A stretch of DNA of 64,000 nt from Euonymus europaeus (GCA_963580455.1 OY756960.1:28269238-28333237), one strand, 5' to 3'; numbered from the stretch's first letter, positions 38,108-52,299 are shown. The notes: generated by a model not told the origin, from the sequence alone. Numbers and translations: made by a program.

Positions 38108-39206
38108 GGTGCGGTTTAATCTCATTTTATGAGGTTTTCTGATTTTGTATGTAAGCATTATCTGTATAGAAAACAACTATGCTAGGTGCTATAATGTCTT
38201 AACTACAATTTCTACTACTTGGAACAGATTTACCAACAACATGACTCAGTGACGTTGCTTTCATTTACTGTTCCTCCAATCCATTAGTTGCCAATTTCTG
38301 GTTTGTGAACATGCCTTAGAATTGCTTTATGAAAACTGCATGGCACGTCCAAAAAAATAGGAAAATGAATTTTAGTTAAAATTCTGTCAACACTAAAAAA
38401 GGGGAGAGAGTGGGTGCAAGGAAGGCGCATCGGAGCAGGATTTGTGGCTCGAAAACAAGGTTGGGCCAAGATCTGGACCCAGGTCCCAACCAACTGTTTT
38501 CTTTCCAGATTTCGTCATTTTCACGGGTACTAATTAACTGTCAGACTTATTGGGCTTCCAAAATATGGCGTCATCTTTACTACCCCATTTTTAAGGTTAA
38601 AAGACTGACGAACCCAAAATGTCGACGCAATGGTCAGAAACGCCGAGGGATAAAAGTAACGGTCATAAATTTTAAAGGAAACCATTTTAGGGAATCTTTT
38701 TCAATTGAATTTAATATCACCGCGTGAAAACTGTCATTATAAATCAGACTCTATGGCATAAATTTTTAAGGAAACCATTTTTAGGGAAACTTTTTTAGTT
38801 GAAATTTCCACCGCACTTTGTTTTTAGGGTTGGGATTTGGACTTTTTAGATGTTCTTGTGTTGAATGTTGATGGTGTTTTTTGAATCTTTTCTGCGAACA
38901 ATCTCACGGTGCTTAAGCTTCGTAATTTGAATTGGGCCTTGAAATATTTTGATCTCTAAATTGAGCCCAAGGCCCAACCAACCTTAACCAAATTTTTGCC
39001 TTTGGGCCTGACAAAAATGTTACAAACTGAATGCACTGTTGTTCTGATTCTGGACTAGGCTTACTTTGACCCAAAACTCGAAAGTGAGAGTTTAGAAAGA
39101 ACGTATCGTTCGGAAAGGGCGCCGAGGAGGTGAGGATTCGCCGCTTTTTCTCGTGTTCCTTCTCCGGTACCCTGAACGCCTAGCGAAGCTCAAGTGAAGT
39201 GAAACG
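38108..39206. other. Intergenic: B3 gene 3' end and kelch gene promoter
   Basis: No supported gene. An imperfect duplication lies at about 38667-38815 (copies share TTTTAAGGAAACCATTTT-like words followed by GGGAA and a stretch ending in CACCGC). The last 100 bp before 39207 are GC-richer and leader-like. Confidence 0.5.
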
Positions 39207-42200
39207 ATGGGCAAGAAGACGAAGAAGCCAGGGAAAGGTAAAGAGAAAACCGAGAGGAAGACAGTCAAAGCCGAAGAGAAGAAAGCTCGCAGAGAAAGCA
39301 AGAAACTCTCTCCCGAAGACGACATTGATGCCATTCTTGTACGATTTTCTTATTAGTTCATTCACATCTTCTGCGTTTTTTACTTTTTCTGTGCTTTCAT
39401 ATTCCCTAATCTCATTGCGACCACTTTTTGATATTAAGAGGATTATATTGCGTGTCCAAAGTTGGACAGTAGAGGTGATTTTACTTGACCCGAGAATTGG
39501 ATGCGAATAATTCATGATTTTTGAAATGTTATGTTTGTTTCATTGGAAAGTGATTGTTGATGAAAGAACAAGTAATGGAGTTTACGTATTTCTATGCATG
39601 GAGTATAAAAACATCAGTACGAGGAATTGCCAATTTTTCAAGTTCAATTTATCTAACACACGATTTGATATATGCGGAGTGGTGAGGAATTTTTGAGATG
39701 CTGACTTAGGAAAATTGTCCTGCATAAATCTTTTCAGGCTAATTAATGATATTTGATAGCGACTATTTTATATATCCAGCTACACAATCACTAGATTGAG
39801 TCTTGCTCATAAAATGAATGATCGTCTGACATTTATTTGTTGGTGAACAGTTATGCTTAGACATTTTTTTAAACCCACAATTACTAATTGAAGAAAATGA
39901 CTGGTGTGTGATTTTACAGTTGAATATACAGAAGGAGGAAGCCAAGAAGAAGGAAGTTCATATTGAGGAAAATGTTCCAGCACCATCTCCTCGATCGAAT
40001 TGTACTGTAAGGCTGTATGAATAGTTATTAGCAATATTTCCAGATACCATATTAGTTTTTTTTATAGTAATTTTCCTTTTCAAACTGAGCAACTAATTAA
40101 CTATTAAATGATTGTGTAGCTAAATGTCAATCCCTTGAAAGAGACTGAACTGATACTTTATGGCGGTGAATTCTACAATGGTAATAAGGTTAGATTTCGA
40201 TATCTTCGATAGGATTTTCAGATTTTGTGCTTTTTTTTTTTGGTTTTGTTGAAGTGAACTGCTTTATATGCTTAGTAATTTGCGTTTCTCTACCTATGCA
40301 GACGTTTGTATACGGTCATCTTTATCGGTATGATGTAGAAAAGCAGGAATGGAAGTTGATATCAAGCCCTAATAGTCCACCTCCTCGTAGTGCCCATCAG
40401 GCAGTTGCTTGGAAGAATTATCTCTACATCTTTGGTATCTTGACAAATTTTATCGATTACTTACAATCACTTTCATGCTTAGCTTACTTCATATTAAATA
40501 TGTATTTTTTGTGTTTGTTTAAGGTGGCGAGTTTACATCCCCAAATCAGGAGCGATTCCATCATTACAAGGTGGCCCATATGATTTAGAAATTTTGCTGG
40601 TCACGGCTCTATTTGTGTTGAAAAAATTGAAGGGATACGGCTTACCATGATTTTTGACAATTTGCCCCTGTAATCTGCTAAACTTTTGAAATTTTATCTT
40701 TAAATTACTTTGTTGTAGGACTTTTGGATGTTAGATTTTAAAACAAATCAATGGGAACAGCTAAATTTCAAAGGCGGCCCAAGTCCCCGCTCAGGTCATC
40801 GAATGGTAAGAGATCTGGTTAAGTTTCAGTGGCATTTAGATATGGAACTTTATTTAGATTCTAATGCTGCATTTTTATAAAAACCTATATGTGTCATGTT
40901 CACCTCTATATTTTCGTCCTTTCCCCTTTGTCTCTCATTGGCTTCTTTCCTGTCTACAATATTTTGGTTTTGCAGGTTTTATACAAGCACAAGATTATTG
41001 TTTTTGGTGGCTTCTACGACACTCTTAGAGAAGTGAGGTTGTTGATAGGTCCTTATCCAACACTTTTTAAGGCTTTTTAACTAACTCATGTTTTTGGTCT
41101 TCATTGTGATCTGAAAAATTTGTTACATTTTATTTCCAATAACTATTAGTTTCCAGTTATATCATTCAGAATCTGAGTAACTATCCTTTGAATGGCCTCT
41201 TATTCATGTTATCCGCAGTTATGGTCATGCCTGATATTTTGCTTGAGAGGGGAACTGAAAGAATCATGTTCACTTATATCCAATTGATTGAAATGATCTT
41301 ATTTTACTGTGATAGGATGAGTATTTTAGAAGCTTGTATGTGTGCGTGAGAGTGTTGCCAGTAGGGATTGCTACCCAACCTAAGGGAAGCCAAAACCTCA
41401 AATATTGGGGAACTTTTCAGTCTTAAAATAATATGACTGCATTTGGGTTTCATCTAAGATTTGATCCTTCTTAGTCTCATTTCCTTGTGTTTGGCATTTT
41501 TGCTACGTAAGTATTGCTCTCAATGTTTGCAGTTATGTTGTCAATCATGTTATTTGGCTTAATTTTTTTGATTGTATGAGCAATCAAAGTTCTATTAAAC
41601 CCTGATCTAGAATGAATGAAAAAGATGTGACTTAAATTTTGTAACGGCATTCTCCATAAATTTTTTATTGTTAACATACTTTTTTAATGTGTATTTGTTC
41701 AAACAGATATTATAATGATCTGTACTGTTTCGACCTGGATCAGTTCAAGGTAACATACTCTCGGGTGTTTGTTTGGATGGTCTTACAATTATGGTCTATC
41801 GGCCTCTGTGTTATGTAACCAAAAATGATTGAATGTTACATACATTGTAGTGGCAAGAAATAAAGCCTAAGCCTGGATCCATGTGGCCAAGCGCTCGAAG
41901 TGGGTTTCAGCTTTTTGTTCATCAAGATGAGGTCAGAGAACAGAAAAATTGTCTGTTCTGTCTTATGAGCTTAGTTTATGCTTCAGTATGGCTCATTCAG
42001 TAATTAAAATCTTTTGATCTTACTCTCTTTGACATTGCAGATTATTTTATATGGTGGATATTCAAAAGAGGTTTCATCTGATAAGAACGGGTCTGAGAAA
42101 GGAATTGTTCATTCCGACATGTGGTCTCTTGATCCTAGGACTTGGGAATGGAACAAGGTTCATTATGCCTTTCGAGTTCCATTAAATATTGACCCATTTC

Positions 42201-45200
42201 TTGACTTCATGTTTTTTCATCAATCTATTGGTCTATAACTTGAGCAAGTATCCTACTTTGTAACAGTATAAAAGCAAATTTTAGGCAACATCTTTTATGG
42301 AATTCACCTATGGTTTTGTAACTACTGATAAAACTGTTTACCACATCACCTACTGTTTCTTCTGGTAAGAATTTGAGGTGGTGCCTGCAAAGGTTTCACT
42401 GCTAAATTAGATTTAAGTTTCATTTTTAAATCTAATTTCTGTGCCTTCTTGGTGCCTCACATAAAAAATTCCATTTAAAAAAGTTTCATCTTATAGTTCC
42501 TGTGCTTTCTGAATGAGGTGACTCTTATCATTGAAATTAGTGATTTTCTAAGTCTTTATTGATATGTTTTTTTTCCTTTTATTTACAAAATTATTAATCT
42601 GTTGTTAGATATAATTAACGTTTCACAAGAGCTCATTTTTATGCTGTTTTGAGTGTGGCCTCATTTTGCCGAATTAATAATTGATTATATCCTCACAAAT
42701 ACTTTTCACATGATCTTCTCCTTTTATTATTTTTGGTTTTATGTATCCCTAACTTTTCCCCTCTGTCTTTCACACTCATTTTATCTGACAGGTAAAGAAA
42801 AGTGGGATGCCACCTGGGCCTCGTGCTGGGTGTTCCATGTGTGTTCATAAGAAGCGAGCTTTACTTTTTGGAGGTGTGGTAGATATGGAAGTTGGAGGTT
42901 AGTCTATGCATGAATTTGTGTCCCCATTACTCTCTCTTTTTTGTTAATTGTTTCTTATCAAATCATGCATTGAATGCCTCTGCATCTTGCCTTATTTTTC
43001 TCGTTTTCCTATGTATTCTTTAAATTAAATCCCTATGAATGTTTGTGCCCAATTGTATTTAATTTGACTTATTTTCTCTGTTATCGGTGTGAAACCAGTA
43101 GATTTTCCTAATGATTGATGAGACATTAGAGTGGCCATTGTCTTAATATAGATAGAGATGATAACCAAGAATCAACATTCTCATACTTCTGTCTTCTGGG
43201 AAGTTTAATATTGTTTTGGGTGCATATATGAGAGAATGAATAAGGAATAGGAATTTTTTTATTATTATCATTGATAAAACCTAAGAAGGAACACTTAGTT
43301 AGTTAGGCTTAGCTATTAACTATTGGAGAGGTGGCAGAGTATATTGTCATTTTTGGCTTTGTTGCACTGTTATCTGTGTGTGTCTCTGATTGAACTAAAA
43401 TTACATTTCAGAGACTATTCGTGCTTTATGGATCATTAATTGGATGGTTTGGGTAATGATATATCTATACACTGATAAATATGAGAACCGCTGAATTGAG
43501 GGTGTTTACCATATGTATGATGTTTTGCATCAGTTTGCTTGATTTTGTCAATTTGGATTAATTTTAAATCAATCTATATTCTGGATGCTGTTGAACTAGA
43601 GTTCTATATTGGAAGGTGTAAGGTATTACCAATTGGGGGCACTAAGTGGGAAATTTGTGTGTGAGAAAGTTGCTTCAATAGTTCAATATCGATAATCACG
43701 TGCGTTAGTTTAATCCATTTAGTACAGATGGGCAGATGGCAAATAAAAATGAGTATATAATGACAATGGATGGGATATAACGGCAATGGATGTCAATTTA
43801 GGTAATGAGTATATACAAATTTCATTTAAGAGCAACTCCAATGGGAGTATTGAAAATGAAGCTGGAAATTTTGGAGTGTATAGAGAGAGTGATTTGAAAA
43901 AATTGTATTGAAAAAAGTGTAAAATGGTAGAAAAAAGTGAAATATGGTAGAAAAGTATGTGGGAAATGATGTTGATGCTTGATATTTAGAGTGTGTGTGA
44001 ATGAAAATTGAAAAAAATTGTATTGAAATATGTGTTTTGTTGATTTGACTGTATTGGAAGTCGTGTTTTGCTGTAATTGAAGTGGGACCACGCTGGAAAA
44101 TTTGGAGCTTCCACCATTGGAGTTGCTCTAACTAAATTATCATACTAGAATATGTTCTGTATCAGTGACCTTAAATTACTGGGTGCTGTTTCTTGGAGTT
44201 GGATTAATGATGTTCATTTGTTGTATAAAGTGAGATTCTGATTGGACAAGCTCGTTTCTTGCTTTCTAAATTTTGTGCACTTTTTATGTATGGTCAGACA
44301 TGAGGTCATGCAACCCTCTTTTTTTTATGGCTTTATTGCAGGTGATGCATTAATGAGCTTGTTCTTGAATGAACTTTATGGATTTCAATTAGACAATCAT
44401 CGTTGGTAAGTCTTGCTGTATCTACGCTATGGTTCCTTTTTTCTTTCTGATTGTCCGTCTCCATAAGTGGAAATGTACTGTGACTTTAATTTGCTCGTGG
44501 TAGTGGGTTTCTTGAAAAGTGATTATTGGTAAAATTAGACCCTCATGCCCATGCTACCAATTAATAGTTTAGAGGCGACCTGCTGCTAGTTTTAGATAGT
44601 TAAAAACATTTACTATACGATGCTTATTAGAATGTATGACATGATGCCACTAGTTGATAGCATTGTGGGGGTATACCGTATACGCGATGTGTCTTTCATA
44701 GATTAGAGGTTATTCCAATTCTTTCTTTTTTTTGAATGTGGTAAGGAATGTTTGGGAAGTGATTGTATAGTTCAGGTTATTGAACTGGAAATCCACTTCT
44801 TTATAGGTATCCGTTGGAATTGCGGAAAACAAAGTCAGCAAAAGATAAGGTATGTTATGAATGAAATTGTAGCTTGATGCCAGCTGATTTCTACGTCTTA
44901 ATCTGTATATTCGATCATTTTCTTTGGTAATGTCCACATTTTTATGTTCGAATTTTAATTTATAATCTGCACTTCTGCTGGTGACTAGTTATGAGGGGAT
45001 GTTCATTTTGGACTGAATGTTGGTGGGTGTTTTGCAGTTGAAAAAGAATCCTGAACAGAAATCTGATAATTCAGAGTTTGAGGGTAAGCTGGATCCAATT
45101 GAACCAATCGTTCCTAAAGTGAATGAGGACGGCAATGCAGGGTACCATGAAGAATTTGGGGATATGGACAGCAATGTTGATGAATTATCTCAGTATCTGT

Positions 45201-48065
45201 CAAAAAGCTCGACTGTAGATGATCTAGAACTTGCTAGATCTGATCCAAAGCCTCATGTATCTGGTGCTGAATTGGATCTCCAAAATTCTCTGTCTACAGA
45301 GGTTTGTCATACAATAACAAATGGTTGCCTCGCTTAAATTTGCCCAATTATTTGATTTATGAACCTCTTTATAAATGTTTTAATATTTAGATAGTGAAGC
45401 CTTGTGGACGCATAAATTCTTGCATGGTTGTCGCTAGAGATACTTTATATATATTTGGGGGCATGATGGAGCATAAAGATGAAGAAATTACTCTTGATGA
45501 TTTGTATTCCCTCAACCTCAGCAAACTCGATGAATGGAAATGCATCATAACAGTATGTTGTTCTTCCTTACAAATAAATATGTTGTCACTTATGATTATT
45601 TAGACGGCGTTTTTTTGTTTTGTTTTTTGTTTGGTAACAGTAGATTGTGAAGTGGTAAATTCCATTTATGTTATCATGTTTGAACATTTCTCAACTGTGC
45701 TTATAAGGTGTGTTTTCGTCATACTTTTGTTAGCGTGACTTGCCTTTTCCTTTTTTAACTTAGGCTACTGAATCTGAATGGGTTGAAGCTTCAGAAGAGG
45801 AAGATGGGGATGAAGATGATGGCGAGGATGGTAGTGAAGATGAATCTAACAGTGATAACAATGACAGCGAGAGCGATGATGATGACAATAATGATAACAT
45901 GGAGGTTCTCAATATTCTTGTGCTTTTAGTGGTTCTCCATTGCCTCTCTGGCTCTCTTTCTCTCTCACACTCGCATGTGTGCATAGTTAATGTGTTTGTG
46001 GGTCAATGAGATCCAACCCTAAGGCTTTCGTCCTTTTATTTTGTGAAATTTTGTTTATTTTCACTGTTTAACTATTTGCTTCTTTTTTTCTTTCTTATCT
46101 CTGTCAAGCTGGTTCTAGTATCGAGAGAATTTCAATCCGTCCCCGCTCCGCCCCACCGTCACCCCTAAACTTCAAAGTGATTGAACATTTATCTGCATTG
46201 AATTTCTTTAAAGAATTTGGTCTTCTTTTACTACATTGAAATGGATGCAATCTTCTGATGTGGTTTTCCTACGAATTTGGGACATGTTGACTTTTAATTT
46301 TCTGTTCTGTGGATGATGATTTGGGTTGGAACACAACCCCTTCCTCCACCTCTTATTGCCAAGTTAGTGGCTTTTGCTTCTTTCAAGGGTGGGTGTTGGG
46401 AAGCATGTTGTGCTTCTGTCTTCACAGTGAAAATTTTGGCTTCTATATGTGCTTTGGTCTTTACTTCGACTCTAAAATTATTGAACCTCTTTCGAGTTGT
46501 ATAATTTAATCTACCTCGCTCTATATGTAGGCCACCAATAATGGTGCCACATCAATCCACATGGGAGATGCTGTTGCTATAATAAAGGGCGAGGGAAAAC
46601 CTCTTCGGAGAAAGGAGAAAAGAGCTAGAATAGAGCAGATTAGAGCCAGTCTTGGCCTTTCAGAATCACAAAGAACTCCAATGGTACTTTTTTTATTGCT
46701 TTCTGACAATGATTCCAGATAAGAAGAAAAATACTCTTTTCGAAATCTTAAATCTGGGGCAAATGGATCTGTTTTAAGGTCCGAAGTTCTCAGTTTATCG
46801 TAATTGAATTTTTCTTTCTCCTTTTTTTTAAAGAAGTCTTTTTGAGTTTTTCTCTCATTATTGATTATGATTCTCTGTATTTTGGTTGCTTTTCGTTTTA
46901 GTACCTTTTGCTTTCAACTGATGGCTTTCTGTTTCCTTTATAAATTTGAAGCCTGGAGAATCTTTGAGGGATTTTTATAGGCGTACAAACCTGTACTGGC
47001 AAATGGCAGCTCATGAACATACTCAACACACCGGCAAGGTCTGTTACTGTTTTTGTTCCTCTGTAATAAATTAGTCTGCCACATCTCATTTCTCTTCTTT
47101 TTGTACTCGTTCTGCACTAGCTGATTAATTAATAATCTAGTTGGGGCTTGTTTGGTCCTTGTGTTTCTTTAGTTAATGACTTATGATTCATTGTGTGAAG
47201 TCGATAGGTTTTAATGGTTTATTGTGACTGTAAGTCAAACTTGAGTTATTTCCCCCTTCCTATTGGTGGGAAACTGGGAATTAGGCTTCGTAAAGCAATT
47301 CACTTGTTATGGTTATCTCCGGGATGTTGATGCCTCGATGGTATCAAAAATGAAAGTAGATTTATCAATTGTTTTCTAATTTTAATTTCAGTCAGATTTG
47401 ATTATATTTATGCAGCAAAATTTATATTCCCTCAATCGGTTGCTTCTGGCTTTTATCATTGATTCAGTTACTCCTAAACATAGAATGGACATAGGGAAAG
47501 GATTTAATCTTTGTCTTCTGAGAGTTGTTAATTGATTTAATGTTTGTCAGTCAGTTCCATTGATTATAATATTATATAGTTGGAGCAATAGACTGCTGTT
47601 GTTTGTTTCTATGTTGTACAAGTTTTGGAGTCTTCGATAGGTTTTGATTTCAATATGACCTGCGGTTCTTCTCAGGTATTGTATAATTTGCTCCTCTATC
47701 TAATTTGTTAATTAGACCTTGGTTCAGCGATCATTAACGAGCAAGTAGACCAACACCCTCACATATCTTGATGCATTTTCTGATCATGTTATCTCTGCAT
47801 AGCAGGAGCTTCGCAAGGATGGTTTTGATCTAGCTGATGCTCGTTTCAGGGAGCTTAAACCTATTCTTGATGAGGTATTCTTTTCACTTTGTTTGGGATT
47901 TGGCTCACAAGTTGAAGTTATTGGCATTCATATTGGATCAAATATTAATATATCATTTGAATTTCTGCCCTGTTGCAGCTGGCCGTATTGGAGGCAGAGC
48001 AGAAGGCGGAAGAGGAAGAAGGGCCTGAAACTAGTTCAAGAAAGAGGGGTAAGAAGAAAAAGTAA
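39207..48065 (+). CDS. Kelch-repeat protein with acidic tail (At5g50310/KLHDC4-like)
   Basis: A conserved eukaryotic beta-propeller protein of unclear function. Twenty exons: 39207-39338, 39920-40006, 40120-40188, 40302-40434, 40524-40570, 40719-40805, 40976-41037, 41707-41749, 41851-41931, 42041-42157, 42792-42897, 44342-44405, 44807-44849, 45038-45301, 45391-45552, 45764-45904, 46531-46683, 46952-47038, 47806-47874 and 47979-48065 give 677 residues, in phase. The first 44 residues are almost all Lys/Glu/Arg (MGKKTKKPGKGK). Kelch blades (YGGE, YIFGG, IIVFGGFYD, ILYGGY, ALLFGG, YIFGGM) span about residues 85-490. An Asp/Glu/Ser tract fills about 505-545. The end (GESLRDFYRRTNLYWQMAA) resembles the C-terminal domain seen in this kelch family, then a basic RKRGKKKK tail. 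The N- and C-terminal charged runs suggest a nuclear or nucleolar place (inference). A MITE lies in the intron after exon 11. Confidence 0.95.
43830..44128. mobile_element. Tourist-like MITE, 299 bp, in a kelch-gene intron
   Basis: The ends GAGCAACTCCAATGG (43830-43844) and CCATTGGAGTTGCTC (44114-44128) are perfect 15-bp inverted repeats. TAA target duplications flank it (43827-43829 and 44129-44131). The interior is AT-rich and non-coding. It sits between kelch-gene exons ending at 42897 and starting at 44342. The near-perfect ends suggest a fairly recent insertion. Confidence 0.9.
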
Positions 48066-49268
48066 GAATCCGACTCTGCCTGTCTTTGAGCTTCACATGA
48101 TTCAGGTGCAAATATTTTATTTCCTTGGTGTTGGTTGTAACATTTATATTATTTATTACGGTGAGCATGGGCATGCAAATCCATGCGAGTGTTTGTAATA
48201 TATAAGATCTGAAAGATCCAAACCTTTGGAGCCTTATGTGGATTCTTGTAGTGGTTGCAATATTGCCCCTCGACTTGTTCTCTATTGCCAATTCTAGCTC
48301 GCATACAGATCCGCCCCATTATGATTGGGCGGTCCACGAGAGTACTGGCCTAAAGGCTTTGACTGGCTGGCGGACAAACTGTTCTGAATCTCGGATAGGG
48401 AAGTGGCCCAGGCAAAAATGTTATGCCATGGACAATATAGGTCCAATGGATCGGTTTTCTGGGCTGCGATCCATCCGAATCCTTTATTCCTTGTTTGTCT
48501 CTCCGTTTGAACTTCGCGTCATGGAAAGGAAAAGAAAAAAGTTCCATCCTGCGTCTCAGGGATGCAGGAATACTATCAGACTCGGAGATGAGGAAAGCCA
48601 TGGAAATTATTTTCTTGGTTTCGCTTTCCCTGCAAGAATCATTTGCCCAGATATATATTTTCAAGCTTGACTTACATAAGCACTTGCCAACCTTTAACTG
48701 AGCTAGGTTAACTTCGAATTCTCACATACTAGAGAAAGCATGTAGATAGATAACCTTACATTCCTTACGAGCTGATTGCAATTCGGATACTATATCATGA
48801 CCTGGTATTGAATCAGTCTCAATTGACATTAATGTTGTCGTTGGATACCAATTTTTGCAGCATATATGGTGTGTTTAAAACTCACATACACAAAATTCCA
48901 CAGTGGAGGCATGACTACGTGCAACATGATTCAGGCAGCAAATTAACGATTATAAACCCCCTATCAAGAATCATTGAAGAAAACCACGAACTTCTCAATT
49001 ATAAAGTGAGAGGGAACCATAGCTTTAGCATTTTCAAATATTACAGATATTACCATATAAGTTAATGTGATAGTATTGCCTTGCAGAAAACCGAGAAGTA
49101 CCAACAAAACGAGGGGAGCAGAGAATGGACCAATATACTCCACATAATTGATGAATTCACCTTTTACCTACATATACTCTTAACATCTACACAAAAGACA
49201 ACCACAAGTTACCTATAAGAATTCACAGCTGGAAAACACTACACCAGGTCAGCCAAGAGAATTGAAAA
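48066..49268. other. Shared 3' region between convergent kelch and ULP1 genes
   Basis: This contains the 3' UTRs of both genes. A 144-codon open frame at 48236-48670 has no domain or splice support and is overlapped by another frame on the opposite strand. No RNA gene or transposon ends were seen. Confidence 0.5.
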
Positions 49269-51656
49269 TCACATTGCAAGGGCCTTCAGCTCCCCACAAA
49301 AGTGTGCGACGCTGTCGGCACTGAACCAGTTTCGATCCATCTGCAGTGCCAGATCAAATAACAACCTGTCATTGAATATCGTCAACCTATTTGACGAAAT
49401 AAACAAGGCATCAACAGCCAAAACTCACAAAGTATGGGAAATCCTTGATGCTGAAGTTCTCCGGAGCACCCTGCACAAATTGTTTTATGTAGTAGAGAAC
49501 AAAACTCCCACATTCTTCGTCGTCTCTCTGTTGTGGAACCTGCAGAGAGTTTACAAATGTAAGCTCAATGTCTAACAGGAAGGACTCAGTCAAGGAAGTT
49601 CGTCTCTTGCTTACCTTAGGCACCAAGAATGGAATTCGATAGATTGACTTTCTATCCTCAGGCCGGCCTTCTGTTTTATAGATGTCCCATACAAATCTAG
49701 AAAGCAGAAGGAAGATGTAAAAGAAAATCAATTTTACAGATATGGGAAAATAGCACTTATGCAAAAAGAAGAAGACCAACTTCCTTATATCCGGTTCAAG
49801 TCGCCTAGGGTTAGCTTTTTCTAGTGAATCCAGTAACATGATGCATGGAGTTCTGGTTTTGGATTGCGTACTCTCATCAAAGTTGCAGAAGATCAGAAGG
49901 TTCCAATGACTCCTGCAGAGAGTCATACAATAAGTCAGGTTAGGTTGCGCTGTAGCGCATGTACAAAAAAAAAACAAAGAAGGATCAAGATTCCATAAAC
50001 ACCTACCAGATGACTATAGGAACAATAACATATTTCTTCGTAAAAATTTGTTTCCTCTTGATCCACGCCAACACTTTTTCTTTAGTGGAAGCATTCATGT
50101 ACATGCTAAACCATAAGCAGTCGAAGTACGTAAATGAAATCCTTTTATCCTCCGGCAAGTTTCTCCATAAGTTTCTATAAAATTGCAGACATAAACATTG
50201 AGAAAATACTCAGGAAAAAACTTGCAGATACTCTACCAGATAAATTACATAATATCATCCCTTACTGGAAATAGGATTCAAATGTTGTACTGTCAAGCTT
50301 TTTTGTTTTTTCATCAATGACATTTTCATGCATTTTAGTCAACTTTGACCGCCTACCACTGGGGAATGTACCTAAAAAACAGGGCGATGTTAATTCAAAG
50401 CTCCGTAACTGCTCAGCTTGTTGTTTAGTTATCTTCTTTCTGATACCACGCAAATATGCTACATTGTGAACCCAACATGTACGGTGTTTGGAAATATCTT
50501 CATAAATCTCTGTCAGACAACAATACACTCATTGATCAAATTTTTCTGGCAAATATTTTTAATAGAATCAACCAGTAATCAACATTGCACAAAAATATTA
50601 ACAGATTTAAGCAAACATAATTCTCATGTCTCAAACAAATTAGCAAGGTCCAGAGGACTGAGGAGAATAGCATAAGTACATAACTCTAGCACAGCTTCCA
50701 TTACTTCAAACATAAAGATAAATTTTATCTCACAATTTATTATGGTGATTAAAAGAGAATGTTTTGGTTCCTAAACGGAAAACATATTATACAATAATTA
50801 GGATAAATTTCTCAAACCATATGGTCCATATTGATAGCAAAAATGAAATCACAAAATTCATGGAACCCATCCGATGTCTGCTTTCCCAATGGAAATCATA
50901 TGTACAACATATTTGAAGATTAAAAAGACCAAGGTAAAGTCGTACACCAATTTTAATGAAATTTTAATTTGAGCCAATCACATCATATTTCCAAGTTCCT
51001 ATCTTTTGTTACCAACAATGGTGTGCAACAGTTTGCAACCCAAGAAACTCCGAATCCATGAAAAATTAACATTTAGAATTACAAAGCTCATCAACAGTGC
51101 CTCTTTCCAGGAAACAAAAACCCTATAAATGAATGGGAAACAAAAGTATGTAAGTGATTACATGCATAAAAAATGGAAGAGAAGAAGAAAAAGAAGTTCC
51201 TGCAGTTTGTTTGACATTTCATATTTCTTTTCCTAGGGTTTCATGAAAAATAATTTAGATGGAGAAATGCAAATTACCCACAAAGGTCATAAAACATAAT
51301 GGAACACTTTCTAGTCTTCCCCTCAGTATTTCGCTCTTTAACCAAACTGGGAACATTTAAAAGGTAAACAATAAACAACTCCCGTGGAGCTGGAGGATTG
51401 CAAATCACCCACCAAGATCATAAAACACATGCAACACTTTCTACTTCCTAGGACTTCCCTCCTTTTTTCTAGTTGCACAAACAGGGGAACAGTGAAAACC
51501 CCTAACAGAATCACATCTCAAAATCAAGACGTAGAAAAATAAACGAAAACAAAATCAACAGAAAAACTGAAAGAGAATGGATGATTTACTCGAAGAGCCA
51601 CATGAGAGATCGATGACTGGAGACACTTCACCCACCGTTTGCTTCCGCTTCCCCAT
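49269..51656 (-). CDS. ULP1-type SUMO/ubiquitin-like protease (C48 peptidase)
   Basis: Expected to cleave SUMO precursors or remove SUMO from targets. Seven exons: 51656-51590, 50509-50266, 50174-50007, 49912-49781, 49696-49615, 49539-49429 and 49340-49269, giving 291 residues in phase. The catalytic set is complete: His 162 (WSHWNLLIF), Asp 188 (IMLLDSLEKANPRR), Gln 235 (VPQQRDDEE) and Cys 241 (EECGSFVLYYI). The C-terminus reads WFSADSVAHFCGELKAL. The protein is short, with about 90 residues of basic N-terminal region (MGKRKQTVGEVSP, then KKITKQQAEQL) instead of the long regulatory arm of ESD4-type proteases. The first intron is about 1.1 kb. The second exon is the least certain, since it could hide a further small intron. 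Confidence 0.88.
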
Positions 51657-52299
51657 TGTTAGATGGACCTCTTGCTCTTCCCCATGTGCGTGTATAAATA
51701 GAGAGAAACCGCGAAGAGTGCAGAGAATCAGAGTCTCGAAGACTGCAAAATCAGCGTACGAACTTCAGAGTCTTCAGAGCCCCATCAGATGAATCTTTCA
51801 CCTTTTCGATGGACGGTTCGGATGCGCGTTTTCTGTATAGGCTTCCAATGGACGGTGGTTTTGTGATTTCTTGGCTGTGAACTTGTCAAGGGAAAATTAC
51901 GGGCCAGATACCTCGAACAAAATTATTTACTCTAATTTTTTTTATTTGATAGGTTATATTTTTTGCTTTATGTATTTTAAATTATAGTCCATTTTAAAAT
52001 TAATAAAAATGATTAATTTATTCATATTTATTCTATATTTTTATTAATAAATGACATCAAATTATAACAATAATAAAATTTGAATGAAGTGATCAAAATG
52101 AATGATATATTAAAAGAATAATTAAATTTAGGGGAAATTAAGCTGATGTCCAAATTTATTGAATTTTATGAGTGAAAGGACACTTGAATTACTTTTGTTA
52201 GTTAAAGTCCAGGTGATTTTTAAATTTATTGAATTAAGCACAAAATTTGAAATTTCAGATTTGTCATTGTTATTCCAATCAAATATGATTGAAAACTTA
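51657..52299. other. ULP1 leader/promoter and AT-rich spacer
   Basis: The first 150 bp should be the ULP1 leader and core promoter on the minus strand. From 51900 the sequence is very AT-rich, without supported genes. Confidence 0.45.

Noticed and set aside
39092..39515. Minus-strand open frames over the first kelch exon
   Set aside because: They are shadows of the Lys/Glu-rich first exon and its leader.
48236..48670. 144-codon plus-strand open frame
   Set aside because: No domain, overlapping open frame on the other strand, and position in the shared 3' region of two genes; likely chance.
49411..49977. Single 188-codon minus-strand reading of the protease
   Set aside because: It runs through two introns; the spliced model matches the family and keeps phase.
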